Of a DNA stretch of 11,728 bases, positions 1 through 6,575 are shown in pieces. Below the pieces are notes generated by a model that was not told the DNA's origin, searched no databases, and worked only from the letters and a program-made list of their open reading frames with translations. Source of the DNA: Pseudomonadota bacterium (lineage in GTDB: Bacteria > Myxococcota > Myxococcia > Myxococcales > Myxococcaceae). The translations under genes were made by a program, and so were the position numbers. The stretch covers positions 1 to 11,728 of the forward strand of contig JAFADT010000722.1 of the NCBI GenBank assembly GCA_023424585.1, given 5' to 3'. Each line of letters opens with the position of its first letter. Position 1 is the stretch's first letter.

Positions 1-2817
1 TCATGGCGTCGTGGCGGGATACTTCGTCCACCATGCATCCACCCCTCCCCGGAGGGGGGCGAAGAGGTCGCTGCCCGTCTCCCCCCCGAGGTAGGCGTTC
101 CCCTGGGCGTCCACGGCCAGGCCCCGGCTGAGCGTGGTGAGGTCGGTGTCGCTGGGATGCAGGGCCACCCAGCGCAGGGTCCCCTCCGGGGACACCTTCC
201 ACAGGCCGCGGTTGCGGCTGTTGCGCCCGGCGATCAACACGTCGCCCCGGGCGTCGCACGCCAGCCCGCCGAAGGCGACGCCGGGCTCCGCGAAGGTGGT
301 GCGCGTCCAGGCCTCCCGGCCGGAGGCGTCCAGCTTGAGCAGCCACGGCGTGAAGCGCTGGGACGCGGGGACGAAGGCGCCCAGCGCGTAGACGTTGCCC
401 TCGGCGTCGGTGGCGAGCGCGGTGCCCTGGGCCCGGTTCAGGCTGTACTGGCGCTGCCACACCCGCGTCCCGTCCGGCGTGAAGCGGGCCACGAAGAGGA
501 ACTGGTTGCTGACCTCGCCCAGCACGTACACGCTGCCCCGGGAGAAGGTCACGGCCTTGAGGACCTCGTCCTTCTGGAGGCCCCACACGCGGATCCACTC
601 GGTGTTCCCGTTCGCGTCGAGCTTCACGAGCAGCGCGTCCCCGCCGGAGGAGGGGTGGTGCGGCTGACCTGGGAAGCCGCCGGTGGTGGTGCCGGCGGCG
701 TACACGGCGGCGCCATCCGTGGCCACGCCGAAGAAGGCGTCCATCCCCTCCGAGCCGAGCTGCCGCACCCACTGCCTCACGCCGTCCGGCGAATACTTCG
801 CGACGAAGCCGTCGCTCTCGCCGACCAGGGGCCCCCAGAGGGCGCTCCCGGTGGTGCCCGCGACGAACACCTGGCTCCGCGCGTCCAGCGCCAGGGCCCA
901 GGCGAGCTCGTCGCCCGGCCCCCCCAGCGCGCGCGACCAGGCGAGGCGCCCGTCCGGCGAGCGCCGCCCGACGATGGCGTCCCAGCCTCCCTGCGGCGTG
1001 TAGCTGAAGGCGCCCCGCGTGGCCCCGGTGAAGAACAGCGCCCCCGTGTTGCCCACCGCGAGCGCGGAGACGAGGTCGTCCTCCGGGGTGCCCTCCTGGG
1101 CGCCCCACACGGGGGCCGGCGGTGGGGCGGCGGGGGACTGCGGGCCGCCGGTGCAGCTCTCCTTCGCGCCCACGTCCGGGCCGCCCTCGCAGGCGGGCTC
1201 CCCCGCGCCGTCGTCCAGGGCCATGTCGCGGGCGGGCGAGCCGGGCTCCGTGTCGCGCGCCGTCGAGGAGAACAGGGGATCCCCCACGCGGCTGGTGCCA
1301 CCGGCGTCCAGGGGCGGGAAGCCGGGGCAGGCGCTCCAGCCCTCCAGGTCGACGGGGTCGAAGTTGCAGCGCAGCAGCTTGCCGGTGTTGTTGGCGAAGA
1401 GGTTGTAGCCGCTCTCCAGGCCGATGACGCCGGCGCGGTTGGCGCCCAGGTAGTAGCCCTGGTCGCCCTTGAAGAGGTTGTTCCAGATGTCGACGTCGAC
1501 GACGTCGGGCGTGGTGATGTCCTCGCCCACGGAGACCGCGCCGCCTTCGAAGCCGTCGAAGGTGTTGTGGTACAGGTCCACGCCCTTCACCTTCGTCATC
1601 CGCACGCCGTCGGACGTGCAGCGCGTGCCGCGAGGGGTGGGGTCGTGGAAGACGTTGCGGCGGATGACCACGTTGGCCAGCTGCTCGGTCGCGCCGGTCC
1701 GTCCCAGGCCCATGACCCGGCAGGCGTCGGACACGTCCACCCCGTCGATGAGCACGCCCTGGGCGTCGAAGTGGATGAGGATGGCCTCGCCCTGGCTGGA
1801 GTTGCCGCGGGCGTTGCGGGTGGGGCGGAAGTGGTGCATCCGCCCGCCGCGCAGCGTGACGCGGTCGCAGTCCTTGATGTCGACGGCGTTCTCCGTGTTG
1901 CCGTCGAAGCGGGCGCTGTTCGCGAAGGTGTTGCGGACCATGAGCACGTCGTGGGGGCGCCGCGTCCCCGTGCCTGGAGGCTCCACGTAGGCCGGCCCCA
2001 CGCACTGCACGCCGTCCCCGGAGTTGTTCTGGAAGACGTTGGACGTGAGCAGCACGTGGTGGCTGTCCGGGTAGATGCTGACGCCGTGGCCGTCCTCCCG
2101 CGTGGCGCAGTGGCCCCCGGAGGCGCAGACCAGCCCCACGGCCGGGTCGGGCTCGTAGGCGGCGCAGTCCGCGGTCGTCTGGCAGGTCGTGTCCTCCCGC
2201 AGGTCGCTCCAGTTGAACGTGCCGGACAGGGTGGTGCGGTCCACCTGGATGTGGTGGGCGCCCTCGGCGATGAAGAGGGCCGTGCCCCCGCCGCCGCCGG
2301 ACAGGGTGGAGCGGCGCAGCAGCACGTGGTGCGTGGACTCGCCGGTGAAGCGGACCAGGGGGCTGCGCACGCCCGCGCCGTCCAGGTCGAAGCCGTCGAT
2401 GATCCAGTGGCTCCGCGTCACGTCCATCAACGGGCGGGTGCCGACGTTGCGCAGGAGCGGGCGGTCGCCCGGGCGCGCCTGGAGGAGGATGGGCGCGTCC
2501 TTCGTCCCATCCGAGGCCGTGGCCCAGGTGAGGTTCTCCTCGTAGAGCCCGCCGGCCACGTACGCGAGCTGTCCGGGCTGGAGCCGGGAGACGGCGTCCT
2601 GGATGCGCCGCCAGGGATGCTCCTTGCTGCCGTCCGCGGGGCCGGTGTTGGACGCATCCACGTACCGCACGGCGTCTGGCGAAGGCGTGGGCCGGGAGGA
2701 GAACACGGTGAAGTCCTCCGAGCCGGCGACGATGTCCCGGTCCAGGCCCGCGTAGGCCGGGAGGACGGGGAGGAGGACGGTGACGAGGAGGCGGAGACAG
2801 GCAGGACCACACTTCAC
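1..2817 (-). CDS. Secreted beta-helix / SBBP beta-propeller protein
   Basis: Predicted exported surface or extracellular protein of 938 residues; function not known. The GTG start at 2817 is chosen because AGGAG lies 8 bases upstream and a signal peptide follows at once (hydrophobic LRLLVTVLLPVL, cleavage expected after AYA at 21-23). The frame stays open to 2991, but that extension is Pro/Arg-rich and looks non-coding. Residues about 52-500 look like a right-handed parallel beta-helix: it opens with YVDAS...HPWRRIQDAV, and Asn-rich turns such as NVFQNN, NTFANS and NNLFKG recur. Residues about 510-554 (DPLFSS...PGSPARDM...PDVGAKE) resemble the choice-of-anchor Q ending DPLF...PGSPAIDAG...DIGAYE. 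A Pro-rich linker (about 560-570) leads to SBBP-type propeller repeats (SPDGRLAWSRALGG, YSPDGVRQWVRQLG, LDANGNTEWIRVWG). A four-Cys insert sits at about 212-237. No catalytic pectate-lyase residues could be assigned, so adhesion, glycan binding or a lyase all remain possible. The stop is the first three bases of the window. Confidence 0.88.
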   Translation of the reverse strand: MKCGPACLRLLVTVLLPVLPAYAGLDRDIVAGSEDFTVFSSRPTPSPDAVRYVDASNTGPADGSKEHPWRRIQDAVSRLQPGQLAYVAGGLYEENLTWATASDGTKDAPILLQARPGDRPLLRNVGTRPLMDVTRSHWIIDGFDLDGAGVRSPLVRFTGESTHHVLLRRSTLSGGGGGTALFIAEGAHHIQVDRTTLSGTFNWSDLREDTTCQTTADCAAYEPDPAVGLVCASGGHCATREDGHGVSIYPDSHHVLLTSNVFQNNSGDGVQCVGPAYVEPPGTGTRRPHDVLMVRNTFANSARFDGNTENAVDIKDCDRVTLRGGRMHHFRPTRNARGNSSQGEAILIHFDAQGVLIDGVDVSDACRVMGLGRTGATEQLANVVIRRNVFHDPTPRGTRCTSDGVRMTKVKGVDLYHNTFDGFEGGAVSVGEDITTPDVVDVDIWNNLFKGDQGYYLGANRAGVIGLESGYNLFANNTGKLLRCNFDPVDLEGWSACPGFPPLDAGGTSRVGDPLFSSTARDTEPGSPARDMALDDGAGEPACEGGPDVGAKESCTGGPQSPAAPPPAPVWGAQEGTPEDDLVSALAVGNTGALFFTGATRGAFSYTPQGGWDAIVGRRSPDGRLAWSRALGGPGDELAWALALDARSQVFVAGTTGSALWGPLVGESDGFVAKYSPDGVRQWVRQLGSEGMDAFFGVATDGAAVYAAGTTTGGFPGQPHHPSSGGDALLVKLDANGNTEWIRVWGLQKDEVLKAVTFSRGSVYVLGEVSNQFLFVARFTPDGTRVWQRQYSLNRAQGTALATDAEGNVYALGAFVPASQRFTPWLLKLDASGREAWTRTTFAEPGVAFGGLACDARGDVLIAGRNSRNRGLWKVSPEGTLRWVALHPSDTDLTTLSRGLAVDAQGNAYLGGETGSDLFAPLRGGVDAWWTKYPATTP

Positions 2818-3249
2818 GGAAGGGACTCCTGGCGGATGACGATGGTGGCCGCGACACTGCGAAAGCCACGCCGGGGCAGGGGGTGTCCTGTCGCGAAAGG
2901 ACGTCTCGTCCGCGGGGGTGGCGCGCGGACGCGGCGCGGCCCATCGAGGGGAAGCCGAGGGCTCCGACTGGGTGCGGGGCTGCCCAGGCATGGCAGCGCC
3001 CGAGTCATGTCGTGGTCCCGCGCTCGCCCGCGTGGGGCGTGGGCGGGCGGCGGCGCCCGGAGCGCTTCCTGTCCTGGCGAGGGGACTTCCGGGGGAAGGC
3101 CTCGCGGCGGCCCTGGAGGGGCCGAAGCCGGGAGCCCCGGGGCGCTGACCCCGAGCGTTGGCGGAGCCGCCTCGCGCGTCCAGGGACGACGGCCGCCCTC
3201 CCCAGGGTGGGGAGGGCGGCCGGGTCAGGACTTCGGTGTGGAGGGGGCG
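2818..3249. other. Gene-free spacer between two minus-strand genes
   Basis: A 432-base gap. It holds the hairpin at 3190-3222 near its right end, the ribosome binding site of the beta-helix gene at its left edge, and a weaker imperfect stem around 2976-3000 (CTGCC against GGCAG with a 7-base loop). Short open frames here are Arg/Pro/Gly-rich and lack ribosome binding sites. I found no convincing sigma-70 or sigma-54 promoter for the beta-helix gene, although the size of the gap and the hairpin suggest it has its own. Confidence 0.6.
3190..3222 (-). terminator. GC-rich hairpin, probable terminator of the propeller lipoprotein gene
   Basis: The arms 3190-3203 and 3209-3222 (CGGCCGCCCTCCCC and its complement) pair perfectly over 14 bp. 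A3204 and T3208 can close one further pair. The stem begins 27 bases beyond the stop codon of the minus-strand gene ending at 3250. No T-run follows on the minus strand, so it is not a textbook intrinsic terminator; such hairpins without U-tails are common in very GC-rich genomes. Since both flanking genes are read leftward, it probably separates their transcripts. Confidence 0.6.
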
Positions 3250-4935
3250 TCAGTCGCCTTCGTAGATGCCGATGAGGCCCGGGGTGACGACGCCTGTCTT
3301 CGCGTTCTTGGCGCCCTCGAAGGAGACGAGGACGCGGCGCCTGCCGGAGGAGCGGTCGAACTGGATGTCGGACACGCTGCTGGTGGAGGTCAGCACGTTG
3401 CCGAAGACGTCTCCGCTGTACTTCACCGTGCCGCTGCCCTTCAGGCGCGTGATGCCGCCCCACCAGTTGGCGCCCACCCAGAGGCTGCCGTCCCACGGGT
3501 CCGTCGCCACGGCGGACGTGGGCGCCATCGCGGGGTTGCCGCCGCTGGCGGGCGTGTAGTTGACCAGGTCGCGCATCACCTGTGCCTCCACCGCGCCGTC
3601 GGCGCTCAGTCGCGCGAGGCCGTAGTAGAAGGAGCTGACCCACACGCCGTCGTTGGACGCGGGCGCCATGCCGGAGACGTTGTCGTCCACGCGCTGCGCC
3701 GGGGTGGGGTAGCTGGGCACCGCGTCAGGCCAGATGTCGACGCGGTTCCAGTCGTAGCCCGGGTCCTCCGTCTGGCTCTGGGCCGCCCAGTAGTTGTCTC
3801 CGTTCGTGCCGTAGCGGAAGCGCGTGGAGCGCAGCTGCCCCCCGAAGAAGACGTCGTGGTTGTCCGCGATGGAGATGCCGTAGTAGCGGTCCGACAGCAG
3901 CTCGCCCTTGGAGCCGGAGATGGCGGGGTGCACGTGCTCGTAGAGGCCCGCGCACTCGAACTCCCACTTGAAGCCGTCCGTCTCCCAGGGCCGCGGGTCC
4001 CAGCAGTACGACGGGACGATGCCGTTGAACTTCGCGTCACCCATGGCGAAGCCGTGGTTGCCGCCGAACCAGACGAGCTCCTTCACCGGGTCGTAGGCGA
4101 TGCGGTAGATGGTGCAGAGCTTCTCGCGCCCGCGCGGCTCGGCCTTCACCTTCTTGGGGCCGGTGTGGATGTCGTAGTGCACGACGTCGAGGGTGCCGTC
4201 GGCCTTGAGCGTCACCTTGTCCGCGTCACCGCTCTTGTAGACGCTCGCGTCCGGCTCGCGGTGGGCGTTCTCCGCCTGGTCCCACTCGTCCTCGCAGGAG
4301 GGCATGCCCGGCTGGGGCGGCTTGCCCGCGTAACCGACGAACACCGTGCCCGCGGGGCCGCCCGCCACGGAGATGACCTTGAGGTACGGAACGCCCGGCG
4401 GCGCACCGCCCACGCCGTCGCGCATGCGACCGAAGGGGCGCAGGCCCTCGGACATCGTGAAGCGCTGAATCGTGTCGGAGCCCTTCTTGATGAGGAACAG
4501 GCCCTCCTCACCCCCGGCGATCCAGACGTTGCCGCCCTGGTCGGCCGTGATGCCGTACACGTAGCGCGGCGCGCCCTGCTCCTGGTTGTAGAACGTCCAC
4601 CCCGGCGCCGAGGGGCGGGGATAGGTCTGCACCTGCTCCGGCGTGCCCGCGTCGGTGCCCGTGCCGGCGTCGGTGCCCGCATCCGTGCCCGTGCCCGCGT
4701 CGGCGCCCGCGCCCGCATCCGTGCCCGCGTCGGGCGCCTGCGTGCCCGCGTCCGTCCCGGTGCCCGCGTCCACCTCGACCGTGCCGGCGTCCGACAGCTG
4801 TGGGTCCTCCACGGGCGTCACCGGGACCTCCGGCTCGTCCACCCGGCGCGTGTCACCGTCGTCCCCGCCACACCCCATCCACCCCAGCGTCCCCGCCAGG
4901 AGGAGCGCTCCCGTCCACCGCCACCCGTGCCTCAT
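3250..4935 (-). CDS. Beta-propeller lipoprotein with DAGT-repeat stalk
   Basis: Predicted envelope lipoprotein of 561 residues; specific function unknown. The ATG at 4935 is preceded by GAGGTGG at a suitable distance and begins a short basic-hydrophobic leader ending in GWMGC, which puts the lipidated Cys at 22. Trp at -3 of the lipobox is unusual. Residues 49-98 are a low-complexity DAG-rich stalk. The rest (about 115-561) reads as a beta-propeller of the two-component-regulator-propeller/WD-like kind: repeated strands such as GITADQGGNVWIAGG, ELVWFGGNHGFAMGD, DVFFGGQLRSTRF, GVWVSSFYYGLARL and GSLWVGANWWGGITRL. Four Cys (214, 274, 311, 328) in the globular part could form disulfides. Upstream are a leader hairpin and a sigma-54-like promoter; downstream is a strong hairpin, so it is probably monocistronic. 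Unlike regulator propellers, it has no kinase or DNA-binding region. An open extension to 5100 lacks coding character. Lipid-anchored propeller: fairly sure. Ligand: unknown. Confidence 0.87.
   Translation of the reverse strand: MRHGWRWTGALLLAGTLGWMGCGGDDGDTRRVDEPEVPVTPVEDPQLSDAGTVEVDAGTGTDAGTQAPDAGTDAGAGADAGTGTDAGTDAGTGTDAGTPEQVQTYPRPSAPGWTFYNQEQGAPRYVYGITADQGGNVWIAGGEEGLFLIKKGSDTIQRFTMSEGLRPFGRMRDGVGGAPPGVPYLKVISVAGGPAGTVFVGYAGKPPQPGMPSCEDEWDQAENAHREPDASVYKSGDADKVTLKADGTLDVVHYDIHTGPKKVKAEPRGREKLCTIYRIAYDPVKELVWFGGNHGFAMGDAKFNGIVPSYCWDPRPWETDGFKWEFECAGLYEHVHPAISGSKGELLSDRYYGISIADNHDVFFGGQLRSTRFRYGTNGDNYWAAQSQTEDPGYDWNRVDIWPDAVPSYPTPAQRVDDNVSGMAPASNDGVWVSSFYYGLARLSADGAVEAQVMRDLVNYTPASGGNPAMAPTSAVATDPWDGSLWVGANWWGGITRLKGSGTVKYSGDVFGNVLTSTSSVSDIQFDRSSGRRRVLVSFEGAKNAKTGVVTPGLIGIYEGD
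4642..4791 (-). repeat. DAGT-type tandem repeat, stalk of the propeller lipoprotein
   Basis: These codons give residues 49-98, with nine DAG units separated by 2-7 residues (SDAGTVEVDAGTGTDAGT and so on). At DNA level it is a degenerate minisatellite of 'gtgcccgcgtcc/gg'-type units on the plus strand. Most units keep the reading frame as multiples of three to six bases. Such Asp-Ala-Gly-Thr linkers after the lipidated Cys are familiar in myxobacterial lipoproteins and probably hold the domain away from the membrane. Related but shorter DAG motifs occur in the lipoprotein at 10517-11305. Confidence 0.85.
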
Positions 4936-4958
4936 ATCGACGCCCACCTCACCCCTGT

Positions 4959-4977
4959 CCGGGGGAAGGTCCCCCGG
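4959..4977 (-). promoter_or_regulatory. Leader hairpin upstream of the propeller lipoprotein gene
   Basis: CCGGGGGA (4959-4966) and TCCCCCGG (4970-4977) form a perfect 8-bp stem with a 3-base loop. It ends 23 bases before the start codon and lies inside the 59-base leader predicted from the sigma-54-like promoter. It does not cover the GAGGTGG ribosome binding site. It might stabilise the mRNA, act as an attenuator or be a protein site; the sequence alone does not decide. Confidence 0.45.
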
Positions 4978-5004
4978 CGCGAAGCCATTGTTCACGGCCA
5001 TCAA

Positions 5005-5020
5005 GGCAAGGAGGGTGCCA
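5005..5020 (-). promoter_or_regulatory. Sigma-54-type (-24/-12) promoter for the propeller lipoprotein gene
   Basis: Read on the minus strand, TGGCACCCTCCTTGCC matches the -24/-12 consensus TGGCACRNNNNTTGCW at every fixed base except the R and the final W, with exactly 10 bases between the GG and GC dinucleotides. Transcription would start near 4994, giving a 59-base leader. Sigma-54 promoters with enhancer-binding proteins are abundant in myxobacteria. No enhancer-binding protein gene lies in this window. Part of the match could be chance in GC-rich DNA, but it is correctly placed and oriented in a divergent spacer. Confidence 0.6.
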
Positions 5021-5137
5021 GCCCCTGGGGGTCGGCCAGCGTCGGAACACGGGCAGTGTGCGTCGGCTGCGCGACAGCGGATGGGCAACCGCGTACCCAC
5101 TGTGTGAACGCCGGAGTCCCGGGAGGGGGGCCAACCG

Positions 5138-5146
5138 TGCTAGGGC
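5138..5146 (+). promoter_or_regulatory. Possible extended -10 box of the methyltransferase gene
   Basis: TGCTAGGGC fits an extended -10 (TG, one base, then a TA-starting hexamer), though the last base is C rather than T. The predicted transcript start, about 7 bases further on, falls on or next to the ATG at 5154, so the mRNA may be leaderless. No clear -35 is visible. The only purine-rich stretch (5121-5130) is about 23 bases from the start, too far for a normal ribosome binding site. Confidence 0.35.
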
Positions 5147-5153
5147 CTGGGCA

Positions 5154-5852
5154 ATGGCTGGGAACGACGCACGCGGCCGCACCCCGTTGTCCCTGGTGGG
5201 ACAGGATCCAGACCTCGTCTTCTACACACGGCATGCCTCGGAGCACGGCGGGCCCGTGCTCGTGCTGGGCGCCGCCAATGGCCGGGTGCCCTGGGCGCTG
5301 GCGGGCCACGGCTTCTCCACCGTGGGCGTGGACCCCTCGGAGGCGATGATCCGCTCCGCCGAGGAGCGCCGCGCCTCCGAACCCCCGGACGTCTCCGAGC
5401 GCACCCGCCTCATCGCCGGGGATCCGCGCGCGCTGCGGCTGCCCGAGCAGTTCCCGCTGGTGCTCGCCCCGCAGCACGCGCTGGGCCTGATGTCCGGTCG
5501 CGACGACCTGGAGGCGTTCCTCGCCACCGTGCGCCACCACCTGGCCCCCGGCGGCACCTTCATCTACGACGTGCTCAACGCCCCGCGCGAACCCGTGCTG
5601 CCCCGCGACGACGACGAGCCCGGCGCCGCGGTGGAGCCGCGCCGCCCCCTCTTCGCCCTGCACCTGCGCGAGCGGCGCCCCGCCGGAGGCCCCAGCCCCA
5701 TCCGCCGCCTCAAGCTGCGCCACTTCCTCCCGGAGGAGCTGGAGACCGCCCTCACCGCCAGCGGCCTCACGCTGCGCGAGCGCTACGGCCGCTTCGACGG
5801 CAAGCCCTTCGACCTGGAGGACCTGCGCCAGATTGGCGTCGCCGGGACTTGA
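5154..5852 (+). CDS. Class I SAM-dependent methyltransferase
   Basis: Cytosolic methyltransferase of 232 residues with a Rossmann-like fold; substrate unknown. Residues 35-43 (VLVLGAANG) are the glycine-rich SAM-binding motif I, with Ala-Asn where many relatives have a second Gly. The acidic residue after strand 2 is Asp60 (STVGVDPSEAMI), Gly89-Asp90 begin motif III, and 131-139 (APGGTFIYD) is the usual post-motif strand. The C-terminal YGRFDGKPFDLEDLRQIGVA resembles the closing strands of the Methyltransf_25-type family (YGdFdg.pfd....rqi.v). There is no signal peptide. The ATG at 5154 is the first in-frame start after non-coding sequence, and 232 residues is normal for the family. It is divergent from the propeller lipoprotein (218-base spacer) and convergent with the response regulator (9 bases between stops). 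Neither neighbour indicates its substrate. Fold call confident; role open. Confidence 0.88.
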   Translation: MAGNDARGRTPLSLVGQDPDLVFYTRHASEHGGPVLVLGAANGRVPWALAGHGFSTVGVDPSEAMIRSAEERRASEPPDVSERTRLIAGDPRALRLPEQFPLVLAPQHALGLMSGRDDLEAFLATVRHHLAPGGTFIYDVLNAPREPVLPRDDDEPGAAVEPRRPLFALHLRERRPAGGPSPIRRLKLRHFLPEELETALTASGLTLRERYGRFDGKPFDLEDLRQIGVAGT

Positions 5853-5874
5853 GCGCCGGCGTCAGCGCTCGAAG
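5848..5874. terminator. Small hairpin spanning two convergent stop codons
   Basis: GAGCGC (5851-5856) pairs with GCGCTC (5865-5870) across an 8-base loop. CTT (5848-5850) can extend it to AAG (5872-5874) with one bulged G. The stem includes the TGA of the methyltransferase and the loop includes the stop of the response regulator. Because the genes face each other 9 bases apart, one symmetric hairpin could serve both. It is short and has no T-run. Confidence 0.35.
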
Positions 5875-6575
5875 CGGTAGCCCAGGCCGCGCACCGTGAG
5901 GAAGTGCCGGGGCGCCTCCGGGTCCGACTCGAACTTCAGCCGCAGCTGGCGCATGAAGTTGTCCACCGTGCGCGCGCTGCCCTCGTAGTGGTAGCCCCAC
6001 GCGCCGGACAGGAGCTCCTCGCGGGTGAAGGTGCGGCCCGGGTGCGCCAGGAAGTGCGCCAGCAGCTTGAACTCCTGCGCCGTCAGCTCCACCGGCTGTC
6101 CGTCGCGCGCCACCGTGCGCTGCGCGAGGTCCACCTTCACGTCTCCGAACGTCACCGGCGGCTGCGTGGTGCCCGTGGCCCCGAACCTCCGGCGCAGCAC
6201 CGCCTTGATGCGCGCGAGCAGCTCCTGGAGCCCGAAGGGCTTCACCACGTAGTCGTCCGCGCCCAGGTTGAGGCCCAGGATCTTGTCCGCCTCCTGGCCC
6301 CGCGCGGACAGCACCACCACGGGCGTGTCCCGGCCGCGCTTGCGCAGCTCGCGGATGAGCTCGTAGCCGTTCAGCTCCGGCAGCATCACGTCCAGCACCA
6401 GCAGGTCCGGCGCCTCGTCCAGCGCCTTGGCCAGGCCCGTGCGGCCGTCCTGGGCCTGGAGGACCTCGTAGCCCTCGAAGCGCAGGTTCATGGACACGCC
6501 GGTGAGGATGGACAGGTCGTCCTCCACCACCAGGATGCGCTGGGGCTTCTCCTCTTGAGGGACGGACGTGCTCAT
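5862..6575 (-). CDS. OmpR/PhoB-family response regulator
   Basis: DNA-binding response regulator of 237 residues, full length for the family. The receiver domain (about 12-125) has the acidic pocket Glu18-Asp19-Asp20, phospho-acceptor Asp62 in LDVMLP, Ser90 at the Thr/Ser switch position and Lys112 in VVKPF. All expected catalytic residues are present. The C-terminal winged helix (about 138-236) shows the usual OmpR/PhoB pattern: LTAQEFKLLAHFLAHPGRTF, REELLSGAWG, RTVDNFMRQLRLKFE and the wing FLTVRGLGYRF. Its ATG overlaps the TGA of the upstream kinase gene (ATGA), and GGTGGG inside that gene's end is its likely ribosome binding site, so the two are translationally coupled and it is almost certainly the kinase's partner. 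Target genes are unknown; the sequence shows no repeated half-sites that could be assigned to it. Confidence 0.96.
   Translation of the reverse strand: MSTSVPQEEKPQRILVVEDDLSILTGVSMNLRFEGYEVLQAQDGRTGLAKALDEAPDLLVLDVMLPELNGYELIRELRKRGRDTPVVVLSARGQEADKILGLNLGADDYVVKPFGLQELLARIKAVLRRRFGATGTTQPPVTFGDVKVDLAQRTVARDGQPVELTAQEFKLLAHFLAHPGRTFTREELLSGAWGYHYEGSARTVDNFMRQLRLKFESDPEAPRHFLTVRGLGYRFER

Noticed and set aside
2814..3008. A 64-codon minus-strand frame whose TGA overlaps the GTG of the beta-helix gene, like a coupled upstream ORF
   Set aside because: The GTGA overlap is tempting, but the start lacks a ribosome binding site and the Pro/Arg-rich product looks like random GC-rich sequence. The beta-helix gene has its own good AGGAG.
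157..5349. A plus-strand open frame of 1730 codons running antisense to the beta-helix and propeller genes
   Set aside because: It is the mirror of two well-supported genes in DNA with very high third-position GC, where stops are rare. Its product is low-complexity Val/Arg/Gly/Ala with no domains.
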